Positions 33,581 through 41,503 of a DNA stretch of 64,000 nucleotides are shown one piece after another (position 1 is the stretch's first letter; every line of letters begins with the position of its first letter). Under the pieces are notes generated by a model that worked only from the letters and a program-made list of their open reading frames with translations, ran no database searches and was not told the DNA's origin. The position numbers and the translations under genes are program-made. Origin of the DNA: Streptomyces sp. AC555_RSS877 (GTDB taxonomy: Bacteria; Actinomycetota; Actinomycetes; Streptomycetales; Streptomycetaceae); contig NZ_JAGMUK010000049.1 in assembly GCF_019049245.1 (NCBI RefSeq), positions 160,323 through 224,322 of the forward strand, given 5' to 3'.

Positions 33581-36500
33581 GTGTCCCATCGGCATCGCAT
33601 CATCCGGGCTTTGGCGCCGGCGGTCCCCCTGATGCTCGGCGCGGGTCTCGTGGCCGCACCCCCGGCGAGCGCGGACTCGTCGCCGCGGAGCGCGGTCACC
33701 GTGCGGATCGACCCGTCCTACCAGCAGCAGGAGTTCGAGGGATGGGGCACGAGCCTCGTCTGGTTCGCCAACGCCACGGGCCGCTACCCCGAGCCCATCC
33801 GAAGACAGCTCGTGGACATGCTGTTCGGCGAGGACGGCCTCGGCCTCAACATCGCGCGGTACAACATCGGCGGCGGCAACGCCCCGGACGTCCGCAAGGA
33901 CTACATGAAGACGGGCGCGACCATGGAGGGCTTCTGGAAGGCCCCCGAGGGAACCACCCGGCAGGACACCGACTGGTGGGATCCGAACAACCCGGACCAC
34001 TGGGACTGGGGCGCCGACGCGGGCCAGCGCTGGTGGGTGGACCAGATCAAGGACAAGATCACCCGCTGGGAGTCGTTCAGCAACTCGCCGCCCTGGTTCC
34101 AGACGGTCAGCGGATACGTCTCCGGAGGCTTCGACGCGAGCGCGGACCAGATCCGCCCGGACCGCGTCGACGAGTTCGCCACCTACCTGGTGCGCGTGAC
34201 CGAACAGCTGGAGAAGGCGCACGGCATCGAGTTCGACACCATCGCCCCGCTCAACGAGCCCAACACGCCCTACTGGGGCACCCAGCTCGGAGCGGACGGT
34301 CAGCCCACGGGCGGACGCCAGGAGGGCGCGCACGCGGGACCGGCACTCCAGCAGCAGGTGCTCCTCGCGCTCGACAAGGCGCTCGACGGGGCGCGGACCG
34401 ACGCCGAGATCTCCGCGATGGACGAGACCAACCCCAGCATCTTCACCCAGAACTGGAACGCCTACGGCGCCCCCGCCCGAGCCGCTGTCGACCAGCTCAA
34501 CGTGCACACCTACGGCACGGGCATGCGCACCAGCGCACGCGACATCGCCAAGGGCGCGGACCAGAAGCTGTGGATGAGCGAGGTCGAGGGCACCTGGGGT
34601 ACCGGCACCGACTTCACCGGCATGGATCCGGGGCTCGGCATCGCCACCCGGATGGTCGACGACATGCGGGAACTGGAGCCCTCGGCCTGGGTGTTCTGGC
34701 AGCCGATCGAGGACGCCGTCCCCCAGGCCGCGGCGGGCAAGAACTGGGGCAGCATCCACGTACCGTTCAACTGCACGGCCGAGGACACCCTGGAGACCTG
34801 CCCGATCCGGGCCAACTCGAAGTTCCACACCATCCGGAACTTCACCCACCACATCCGCCCCGGCGACCACTTCGTGAAGGTCGACGATCCGTCCAGCGTC
34901 GCCGCGGTGAAGAAGTCCGGCCGTGCGGCGACCGTGGTGCACGTGAACAGCGGCACGTCCGCGCGCTCCGTCACCCTCGATCTCTCCCGCTTCGGCAAGG
35001 TCGCGCCCCGGGCCACCGTCACACCCGTGGTGACGAGCGCCGACGGGGCCCTCGTCAAGGGCGCACCGGTCCGGGTGACCGACCGTTCGGCCACGCTCGC
35101 CGTCCCCGCGAAGTCCGTCACGACCTTCCTGGTCGAGGGTGTCGGCGGTGTGGCGAAGGACGCCGCCCTCGTTCAGCCCGGGCATGTCTACCGACTCCAG
35201 GGCGCGCAGAGCGGAAGGTCGTTGGCCCCGTCGGACGACGGCAGCGGTGTCGTCATCCGCACGACCGACCCCGGCAGGGCGCAGCAGTTGTGGTCCGTGG
35301 CGAAGCTGACCCGCGGCACCGACAACCGTGAGCGTTACGCTCTCACCGCCGCCACGACCGGCAAGCGGCTCGCAGTGCGTGACAACCGGGCCGTGCTGGA
35401 GGACCCGGAAGGCAGCCAGGTCCCCGAGGCCGCGCAGTGGATCCTGTCGACGACCGGCGACAGCACCTGGACGTTCGTCAACGTCGCCACCGGCCGGCTG
35501 CTCGACGTCGCCGGACAGTCCTCGTCGGACGGTGCCACCGTGTCCACGTACACCCCGACCTCGGCGGCGAACCAGCGCTGGGGCATGACCGACGAGACGG
35601 TGCTGCGCACCGAGCGGGCCGAGGCGTTCACCGTCCCCGGGCTGCGTCCGGAGCTGCCGACGACGGTGACACCGGTGTTCCGGGACGGCGCCCGGGGCTC
35701 GCTCCCCGTGGTGTGGAGCCTTCCGTCGGACCGGAGGTGGCGCGGCCCCGGGACGGTACGTGTCAGGGGCGAGGCGACCGACTCCCTCGGGCGGAAGATC
35801 CCTGCGACGGCGCTGGTCACCGTCGACACGATCGCCTCGACGCTGCCCGGCCGTGCCAAGACCTACGTGAGCGGGAAGCCGGAGCTGCCGGCCACGGTCG
35901 TCGGCGTCGGCGAGAACGGCGGCCGGACCGACCTGCCGGTGACCTGGAAGCCGGCGTCCGACGGGGCGTTCGACACGGCCGGGGTCGTGACGCTGCGGGG
36001 CGTCGCACAGGTCGTCGGCGGTGGCACGGCCGACGCGGCCGTGCGGGTGCAGGTCACGGAGGCGGCGGAGGCCGACATCGCCTCGGGCGACGGTGTCTCG
36101 GTGGCTGCCACGTTCACCGAGAGCGGCTACTCCGCGGAGCGCCTGCGCAATGGGGACCTCTCGGACAAGGCCTGGTCCAACTGGAAGCCGGGCAACACGA
36201 AGAATGCGTCGGACGCCATCACCTTCGCCCTGCCCGAGGCACGCGACCTGAACCGGATCGTCGCGCACTTCCACCGGGACGGGAGCACCGCATCCTTTCC
36301 CGAGAGCCTGAAGGTGCAGGTGCGGACGGCCGACGGCTCGGCCTGGGTCGACGCGAGCGACGTCATCACGGTCGGGGCCGAGGGCACGCCCGTGGTCGAC
36401 GTCCCGCTGGACGCAGGACCGACGACCGGGGTGCGCGTGGTCATGACGGCACGTCAGGGCGGCTACATCACGATGAGCGAGATCGAGGTGTACGCCAAGG

Positions 36501-36766
36501 CCCCCGGTGTCTCCTCGGACGCCGCCGCCACGTCCATCGAGGTGGCCGGTGCCCCGATCGCGTCGTTCGACCCGGACACGACCACCTACCGGGTCGTCAC
36601 GGCCGACCCGCACCGGAGCGCGGTCACGGCGACGGCACGCGACCCCTACGCGAGCGTGGCCGTGGACAGGGCGGGCGAGTCCGGCCGGACGTCGTCCGTC
36701 GTCACGGTGACCAGCGAGGACGGTTCGCAGACCCGGAAGTACCGGATCGACCTCGTACGACGCTGA
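33581..36766 (+). CDS. Secreted multidomain GH30 glycosidase (endo-beta-1,6-galactanase-like)
   Basis: A GTG at 33581 follows GGAAGGAA, giving 1061 aa. A Sec signal ends about residue 32. The GH30 catalytic domain (about 40-520) has acid/base E226 in APLNEPNTPYW and nucleophile E334 in LWMSEVEGTW. The pattern FEGWGTSLVWFANATG and WESFSNSPPWFQTVSG is like the endo-beta-1,6-galactanase branch. Then come a ricin-type lectin domain (about 533-668), two Ig-like repeats (about 680-828), an F5/8-type or discoidin-like carbohydrate-binding domain (about 832-975) and a C-terminal cadherin-like domain. Such architecture suits arabinogalactan degradation. The exact substrate is inferred. Confidence 0.88.
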   Translation: MSHRHRIIRALAPAVPLMLGAGLVAAPPASADSSPRSAVTVRIDPSYQQQEFEGWGTSLVWFANATGRYPEPIRRQLVDMLFGEDGLGLNIARYNIGGGNAPDVRKDYMKTGATMEGFWKAPEGTTRQDTDWWDPNNPDHWDWGADAGQRWWVDQIKDKITRWESFSNSPPWFQTVSGYVSGGFDASADQIRPDRVDEFATYLVRVTEQLEKAHGIEFDTIAPLNEPNTPYWGTQLGADGQPTGGRQEGAHAGPALQQQVLLALDKALDGARTDAEISAMDETNPSIFTQNWNAYGAPARAAVDQLNVHTYGTGMRTSARDIAKGADQKLWMSEVEGTWGTGTDFTGMDPGLGIATRMVDDMRELEPSAWVFWQPIEDAVPQAAAGKNWGSIHVPFNCTAEDTLETCPIRANSKFHTIRNFTHHIRPGDHFVKVDDPSSVAAVKKSGRAATVVHVNSGTSARSVTLDLSRFGKVAPRATVTPVVTSADGALVKGAPVRVTDRSATLAVPAKSVTTFLVEGVGGVAKDAALVQPGHVYRLQGAQSGRSLAPSDDGSGVVIRTTDPGRAQQLWSVAKLTRGTDNRERYALTAATTGKRLAVRDNRAVLEDPEGSQVPEAAQWILSTTGDSTWTFVNVATGRLLDVAGQSSSDGATVSTYTPTSAANQRWGMTDETVLRTERAEAFTVPGLRPELPTTVTPVFRDGARGSLPVVWSLPSDRRWRGPGTVRVRGEATDSLGRKIPATALVTVDTIASTLPGRAKTYVSGKPELPATVVGVGENGGRTDLPVTWKPASDGAFDTAGVVTLRGVAQVVGGGTADAAVRVQVTEAAEADIASGDGVSVAATFTESGYSAERLRNGDLSDKAWSNWKPGNTKNASDAITFALPEARDLNRIVAHFHRDGSTASFPESLKVQVRTADGSAWVDASDVITVGAEGTPVVDVPLDAGPTTGVRVVMTARQGGYITMSEIEVYAKAPGVSSDAAATSIEVAGAPIASFDPDTTTYRVVTADPHRSAVTATARDPYASVAVDRAGESGRTSSVVTVTSEDGSQTRKYRIDLVRR

Positions 36767-36787
36767 GGCGTGCGCCTTCGCTGCGGA

Positions 36788-36818
36788 CCGGGCCAGGGCG
36801 TGAACTGCCGTGGCCCGG
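36788..36818 (+). terminator. Hairpin after the GH30 gene
   Basis: CCGGGCCA and TGGCCCGG form a perfect 8-bp stem with a 15-base loop, 22 bases after the GH30 stop. Further GC-rich repeats (CGTGGCCACG and related) follow at 36841-36875 and may strengthen it for the convergent DUF6629-like gene. Confidence 0.5.
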
Positions 36819-36953
36819 CTCGCAGCGGCGCGGGAGACCGCGTGGCCACGCGGCCACGCGGCCGCGTGCGGTGGCGGGGCCCGTAAGGCGGCGAAGCCCC
36901 GTTGGGTCACATACGCGTACCGGCCCCACTCGGGACCGGCGTCGCCCACCACC

Positions 36954-37595
36954 TCACTGCCCCACCCGCGGGACGTGCGTCGAGGAGGGCGGCCGTGCGC
37001 GAACCCAGCCGAACAGCACCACCGAGCACATCGCCGCGAACGCGCACCAGGTCGAGACGAACTCCAGCCGCCACAGAGCCCAGCAGACCAAGGCGCCCAC
37101 GGCGACCAGGACTCCCATCACCAGCAACCGCCGGTCGCCGGACAGCAGCAGGGAACCCACGGTGGCCAGGAGGTAGCCGATGACGAGCAGAAGGGGATGG
37201 GAAAGGTCGACTGCGTAGCCGACCGTACGACCGCGGATCTCGGCGGTCACCGGAGCGGCGGCGAGGCCGTGTGCCAGCATCGCGGCTGTCGCGGTTCCGG
37301 CCGCGAGAAGGACCGTCAGCCGGGGCCGGGCGTGCGGTGGGGCGGCGCACAGCACCCCCGCGGGCACCCACACCGCCAACACGGGCAGCGCGATGACGGC
37401 CCAGATGACGGTGGCCGGTCCGCTGCCCCCGTCCGAGGCCCAGACCACCGACTCGACGATCTGATGGGCCCCGAGCAGCAGCGGCAGTGCGGCGAGCGGC
37501 AGGTCCCGGACGCTGCGCACCCGCGCCACGCAGGCCACCCCGACGGCCGCGACACCGACGCCCGCCACCAGATCGGCCCTCGCACTCCAGCACAT
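36954..37595 (-). CDS. DUF6629-family integral membrane protein
   Basis: The start is taken at the ATG at 37595 (MCWSARADLVAGVGVAAVGVACV), a conserved opening of this family; a GTG one codon earlier is possible. 213 aa with about seven hydrophobic segments. The conserved RDLPLAALPLLLGAHQIVESVVW helix follows the first one. The function of the family is unknown. It converges with the GH30 gene. Its 5' side adjoins the MASE1 remnant on the same strand. Confidence 0.8.
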   Translation of the reverse strand: MCWSARADLVAGVGVAAVGVACVARVRSVRDLPLAALPLLLGAHQIVESVVWASDGGSGPATVIWAVIALPVLAVWVPAGVLCAAPPHARPRLTVLLAAGTATAAMLAHGLAAAPVTAEIRGRTVGYAVDLSHPLLLVIGYLLATVGSLLLSGDRRLLVMGVLVAVGALVCWALWRLEFVSTWCAFAAMCSVVLFGWVRARPPSSTHVPRVGQ

Positions 37596-37725
37596 CACGC
37601 CACCATGGGGTCGACCGTCGTGTGTATCCGCCCTGCCGTGCGGACCACGCTACGTCGCGCCCGGCCGGCGCGGCGCGGGTGACACGAGGACCGCGTGACG
37701 ATCCCCGCGGCCTCACCGACCTGAC

Positions 37726-37983
37726 TGCCAGCGAGGTGATGGACAGGACCACGAGCAGGACACCGAGGGCGATGCCGGGCAGGGAGCGGATCCCGTAGAT
37801 CAACAGGCAGGCGACGGCGACGCCCGTGGGCGGCCACATGGGGGTGACCACGGCGCTCTGGACGACGAGCTGCCGCACGAGGCCCAGCCGCCCCGCAGCG
37901 AAGTAGCAGGCGGCGACAGCCAGCGTCTGGAGGGCGAGGACGGCCGGTCGACGCAGATCCTTGATACCCACCACAGCAGTCAT
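37726..37983 (-). pseudogene. N-terminal fragment of a MASE1 sensor domain
   Basis: About 85 residues: MTAVVGIKDLRRPAVLALQTLAVAACYFAAGRLGLVRQLV, then TPMWPPTGVAVACLLIYGIRSLPGIALGVLL. The A-x-P-x-WPPTG motif and first helices are typical of MASE1, a membrane sensor usually of about 280 residues fused to signalling domains. After about 37726 the frame runs on as Arg-rich shadow sequence through the neighbouring gene without a stop. The fragment lies 46 bases after the SpoIIE-phosphatase stop on the same strand. Fused MASE1-phosphatases are known, so this may be a broken or rearranged relative. Confidence 0.7.
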
Positions 37984-38029
37984 CAGATACCGGTGCCGCC
38001 CGGTCGGCGAGCCGAGAGGGCGTTGCTTC

Positions 38030-38863
38030 CTACTGCCGGTCGTCGGGTCCGTCGTACCCGACGACCAGGACGGCCGCGTCGTCCTCGTGCCCGACCCGCT
38101 CCGCACCCTTGATCGCGGCGGCGGCGAGGGAGCTCGCGTCCATGCCCGCCACGGCGGCGACGACTGCGAGCCTCACCACCTGGTCGAGGCCTTCGTCGAC
38201 GTTCAGTGAGGGCCCTTCCACCACGCCGTCCGTCAGCAGGACGAACACTCCGCCCGTGCTGAGCCGGTACCGGGTCACCGGGTACTCCTGCCCCTTCTGT
38301 ACACCCAGGGGCGGTCCCCCTTCGTCCTCGGCGATGCCGGACCTGCCGTCCGCGGTGGCCCAGACGCAGGGAGTGTGTCCCGCCCGGGCGCTTTCCAGCA
38401 CGCCGGTGGACGGATCGAGCCGCATGAAGGTGCAGGTCGTGAAGAGGTCGGTGCCGAGGGACAGCAGCAGATCGTTCGTTCTGGCCAGGAGTGCGCCCGG
38501 CTCGCTCGTGACCGAGGCGAGCGCGCGCAGTCCGACCCGGACCTGCCCCATGAACGCGGCGGCCTCGATGTTGTGGCCCTGCACGTCGCCGATGGAGAGT
38601 CCGATGCACCCGTCGGGCATGCTGAAGGCGTCGTACCAGTCGCCCCCCCCCACGTTGAGACCGTGGAAGGCGGGCGAGTACTGGACGGCCAGGTGGAACC
38701 CGGGGGCGACAGGCAGGTCTCCGGGCAGCATGCCGCGTTGCAGGGCGACGGCCAGTTCGACCAGGGAACGCTGGAGCTCGGCCCGCTCACGCGCCTGAGC
38801 GGTCAGCGCCCCGAGCCTGGCCAGCAGTGCGTCGCCGTCGTCGGTCGAGCGGTTGCGGGGCAT
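38030..38863 (-). CDS. SpoIIE-family PP2C protein phosphatase
   Basis: The start is set at the ATG at 38863 (MPRNRSTDDGDALLARLG), which has GGAG before it; an in-frame ATG at 38908 lacks one. 277 aa. Domain order: a helical N-terminus (ALTAQARERAELQRSLVELAVALQRGMLP) and then the phosphatase domain with GGGDWYDAFSMPDGCIGLSIGDVQGHNIEAAAFMGQVR, HTPCVW, and LTDGVVE and GHEDDAAVLVV for metal binding. It probably dephosphorylates an anti-sigma antagonist. It has no PAS or GAF sensor of its own. The MASE1 remnant downstream may be the lost sensor of such a protein. Confidence 0.88.
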   Translation of the reverse strand: MPRNRSTDDGDALLARLGALTAQARERAELQRSLVELAVALQRGMLPGDLPVAPGFHLAVQYSPAFHGLNVGGGDWYDAFSMPDGCIGLSIGDVQGHNIEAAAFMGQVRVGLRALASVTSEPGALLARTNDLLLSLGTDLFTTCTFMRLDPSTGVLESARAGHTPCVWATADGRSGIAEDEGGPPLGVQKGQEYPVTRYRLSTGGVFVLLTDGVVEGPSLNVDEGLDQVVRLAVVAAVAGMDASSLAAAAIKGAERVGHEDDAAVLVVGYDGPDDRQ

Positions 38864-39067
38864 TGACCACTCCGGAAAGTTGGCGTCCCTTTGACTACAA
38901 AAACCCATTTTGACCCATTCGGATGAGGTCGGCCGACGGCGCGGCCTCGGGCGTCGGTACGGGGCCGAAGTGCTGGATGGCCTCCGGCCGTGTACGCCGA
39001 GGCGAGTAGGCGGGGTTACTCCCGCCGCCAGACGTCCTCGTCGTGCCCGCCCGGCACTGTGTCTCGG

Positions 39068-39604
39068 GTGAAACTCAGCCGCCCCGCACGCCGGGCCTCC
39101 CTCGTCGTCCATGCCGCCGCCTCCGCAGGCTGGCTCGGGCTCACGCTCGGGCTGTTCGCACTCGGGGTCACCGCGGCCACCACCGGCTCCGCGGTGACCG
39201 TGGAGGCCTCCGTCAGAGCCATGAAGCTCTTCGCCGACTGGCTCCTGCTCCCCCTCGCGTTCCTCACCCTTCTCAGCGGCTTGCTGCTCGCCCTCGGCAC
39301 CCCGTGGGGCCTGGCGAGGCACCGGTGGGTCTACACGAAGTTCTGGCTCACGCTGGCCACGACCACCGCCACGGTCTTCGCGCTGCGCCCCGGGGTGAAC
39401 GACGCGGTCTTCGCCGTGGCCGCGGGAGAACCGGTGCCCGACGCCGGCGACATCCTGTTCGGGCCGGTCGTCTCCCTGTCCGCCTACCTCTTCATGACCG
39501 TGATCTCGATCCTCAAGCCCTGGGGCTTGACCCGGCGCGGCCGCAGGCTGCGGGCGTCCGCCGACTCGCGGAGGGACGCCCGCGGCGCCCGGCAGACCGC
39601 CTGA
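39068..39604 (+). CDS. Small integral membrane protein (DUF2269-like)
   Basis: The start is uncertain: a GTG at 39068 (VKLSRPARRASLVVHAAASAGWLG) fits best, and a GTG at 39059 or an ATG at 38990 are alternatives. About 178 aa with four hydrophobic segments. The first has HAAASAGWLGLTLGLFALGV, the second DWLLLPLAFLTLLSGLLLALGTPWGL, which is like DUF2269-type proteins. The C-terminal tail is basic and soluble. It diverges from the SpoIIE phosphatase gene. Function unknown. Confidence 0.65.
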   Translation: MKLSRPARRASLVVHAAASAGWLGLTLGLFALGVTAATTGSAVTVEASVRAMKLFADWLLLPLAFLTLLSGLLLALGTPWGLARHRWVYTKFWLTLATTTATVFALRPGVNDAVFAVAAGEPVPDAGDILFGPVVSLSAYLFMTVISILKPWGLTRRGRRLRASADSRRDARGARQTA

Positions 39605-39757
39605 CCGGTGGCCGGGTCGGCTCGTGCACGGTCTCTCCGGCGAGTGCGAGGAGGTCAGCGGGTCCGCATGAGGAGTCGGCAGCCGCCGCCCCACCGGGTT
39701 CGTCTCGTACGAGGCCGCACTCCCGTCCGATCCCAATTGGCCTCCCTGTCACATACG

Positions 39758-39814
39758 TTGACCACCATGTGCTGCAACAGCACAATGAGCGCGCACGCTT
39801 GAGAGCGCTCTCAA
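39758..39814 (+). promoter_or_regulatory. Sigma-70-like promoter followed by a LacI-type operator
   Basis: -35 TTGACC (39758-39763), 17-base spacer, -10 CACAAT (39781-39786). A perfect 16-bp palindrome TTGAGAGCGCTCTCAA follows at 39799-39814, just after the expected start of transcription. A smaller repeat GTGCTG-CAA-CAGCAC (39769-39783) overlaps the -10. The layout is a roadblock-type repressor site for the Tat-exported gene at 39866. Confidence 0.75.
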
Positions 39815-39865
39815 CACCGCCATGCCCCATGTCCAGCACCGCGTCCCACACCTTCGAGGAGACCA

Positions 39866-41257
39866 ATGACCGGCAGCCAACGCCCGGGACTCAGCCGCCG
39901 TGCACTCATCGGGACCGGACTCGGTGTCGGTGCCGCGGCCCTCACCGCGGCCGGCTCCGGCGCGGCCCAGGCCGCGGAGCGCCCCTCCGGCAGCGGCGGC
40001 TCCGCGCAGCGCCGCGCGTACGCCTTCCTCGCCGCCGCCATGGACGGCTATCCGGATCACGGCACCGTCCGGCTCGCACAGAGCTACACCGACCAGTCCG
40101 GCCTGTTCAGCACGGCGTTCACCTACGACAACGCGCTCGCGATCCTGGCCCACCTCGCCTCGCGCACCGAGGACCGCCGCTCCAGAGCCGTGGCCCTCGG
40201 CGACGCGCTCCTCTACGCCCAGGCCCACGACCCGGTGTACGACGACGGCAGGCTGCGTCAGGCCTACAACGTAGGGCCGTACACCTTCTACGACGGCTCC
40301 CCGCAGCCGGACGGCTTCGTCCGAGCGGACGGCACGGCCAACGTCGGAACGCAGTTCGGCTTCACCGGCACCGCCGTGGGTGACATGGCCTGGGCCGGAA
40401 TCGCCCTGGGCGCGCTCGCCCGCCGGACCGGAAAGCGCCGCTTCCTCACGGGTGCGGTGCGCATCGGCGAGTGGATCGAGCGTGTCGGCCGTACCGACGA
40501 ACCCCTCGGCGGCTACAAGTTCGGGGTCAACGGGGCCGGCGAGAAACTGCCCTTCACCTCGACCGAGCACAACACCGACCTGATCGGCCTGTTCGGGCAG
40601 CTCGCCCGGCTCACCGGGGACCGGGTGTGGCTGCAGCGGCGTGCGCGCGCCCAGGCCTTCGTCACGAAGATGTGGGAACCGTCCGAAGGCTTCTTCTACA
40701 CCGGCACCAACGACGGCGTGACGATCAACAAGTCCCCGATTCCCGAGGACACGCAGACCTGGACCCAGCTCGCCCTCTCCTCCCCCGCCCATGCCCGGTC
40801 GCTGGACTGGGCCGCGAGCCGACTGGCCGTCCTGGACACGGCCGAGCGGCCCAACAGCACCGTCCCCGCGGGCCAGTCCTACGACGGGGTCACCTTCAGC
40901 TCCGCCAGTCTCCTGGCGAACGAGGACGCCCCGATCGCGGAGGGCCAGCCCAAGCCGAACCGCAACGGCGTCTGGTTCGAGGGAACGGCCCACCTCGCGC
41001 TCGCCCTGCGGAACCGGCGTGCCCCCGGGGACGAGGCACGCGCCCGACGGCTGATCGCCTCCATCGAGGGGGCCCAGGACCTTCTGGGCGACGGCCAGAC
41101 CATCGGGAGCAGGGCGGTCGCCCCGGGCTCCGGCGTGGTGTCGGCGAGCAGCCCGCTCGACACCGGTTTCGGGTTCGGCTACTACCCCTACCGGCACACG
41201 GGCGCCACCGCCTGGTACCTGCTCGCGGCGACACGCACCAACCCGCTGCGCGCCTGA
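39866..41257 (+). CDS. Tat-exported putative (alpha/alpha)-barrel glycosidase
   Basis: 463 aa, ATG after GAGGAGACC. The signal has a twin-arginine motif (LSRRALIGTGLGVGAAAL) and ends near AQAA, residue 38. The mature protein is rich in paired helices: AYAFLAAAMDGYPDHGTVRLAQSY, GLFSTAFTYDNALAILAHLASRTEDR, FGFTGTAVGDMAWAGIALGALARRTG and GEKLPFTSTEHNTDLIGLFGQLARLTG. This pattern suits an (alpha/alpha)6-type glycosidase or related carbohydrate enzyme. I cannot assign a GH family with confidence. An operator upstream with a LacI-type core supports sugar-responsive expression of an exported carbohydrate enzyme. Confidence 0.7.
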   Translation: MTGSQRPGLSRRALIGTGLGVGAAALTAAGSGAAQAAERPSGSGGSAQRRAYAFLAAAMDGYPDHGTVRLAQSYTDQSGLFSTAFTYDNALAILAHLASRTEDRRSRAVALGDALLYAQAHDPVYDDGRLRQAYNVGPYTFYDGSPQPDGFVRADGTANVGTQFGFTGTAVGDMAWAGIALGALARRTGKRRFLTGAVRIGEWIERVGRTDEPLGGYKFGVNGAGEKLPFTSTEHNTDLIGLFGQLARLTGDRVWLQRRARAQAFVTKMWEPSEGFFYTGTNDGVTINKSPIPEDTQTWTQLALSSPAHARSLDWAASRLAVLDTAERPNSTVPAGQSYDGVTFSSASLLANEDAPIAEGQPKPNRNGVWFEGTAHLALALRNRRAPGDEARARRLIASIEGAQDLLGDGQTIGSRAVAPGSGVVSASSPLDTGFGFGYYPYRHTGATAWYLLAATRTNPLRA

Positions 41258-41433
41258 ACCCGACTCACGATCCGGCCCGCCCGCCTGACGAAATGTCCCC
41301 TTGCGCGTGGTGTGCCCCGGCTTCACACCGGACTCTTACTCCTCCCCCAACTCCCTTGCGCCGCAGTCCATTTGCCTCACCGCAGGGCCCTGAGTGCCGC
41401 GGGATCCCTCCCAGGGATCATCGTCGCGGCTAG

Positions 41434-41452
41434 TTAGGTTTGCCTACACTCA
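41434..41452 (+). promoter_or_regulatory. Possible iron box (DmdR/IdeR-type) upstream of efeUO
   Basis: TTAGGTTTGCCTACACTCA at 41434-41452 is similar to the actinobacterial iron-box half TTAGGTTAGGCT. The left half (TTAGGTT) is exact and the right half is degenerate. It lies 51 bases before the efeUO start in a short AT-rich patch. Iron repression is expected for this transporter. The match is partial. Confidence 0.6.
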
Positions 41453-41503
41453 GCTCGCCCTGGCCGGACTGCGACCGGGCCGTGCCCGAGAGGAGTTCCC
41501 CCG

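Noticed and set aside
33539..36952. A minus-strand open frame of over 1100 codons across the GH30 gene
   Set aside because: It is antisense to a gene with clear catalytic residues and domains, and its translation is Arg/Gly/Val-rich low-complexity text typical of GC-rich shadow frames.
36907..38106. A 399-codon frame read as one membrane sensor gene
   Set aside because: Only residues 42 to about 127 look like a protein family (MASE1). The remainder is antisense-like text overlapping the DUF6629-like gene in another frame.
39769..39783. GTGCTG-CAA-CAGCAC inverted repeat as a separate operator
   Set aside because: It overlaps the promoter -10 and is short; the adjacent 16-bp palindrome is a much stronger candidate, so it is noted only as context.
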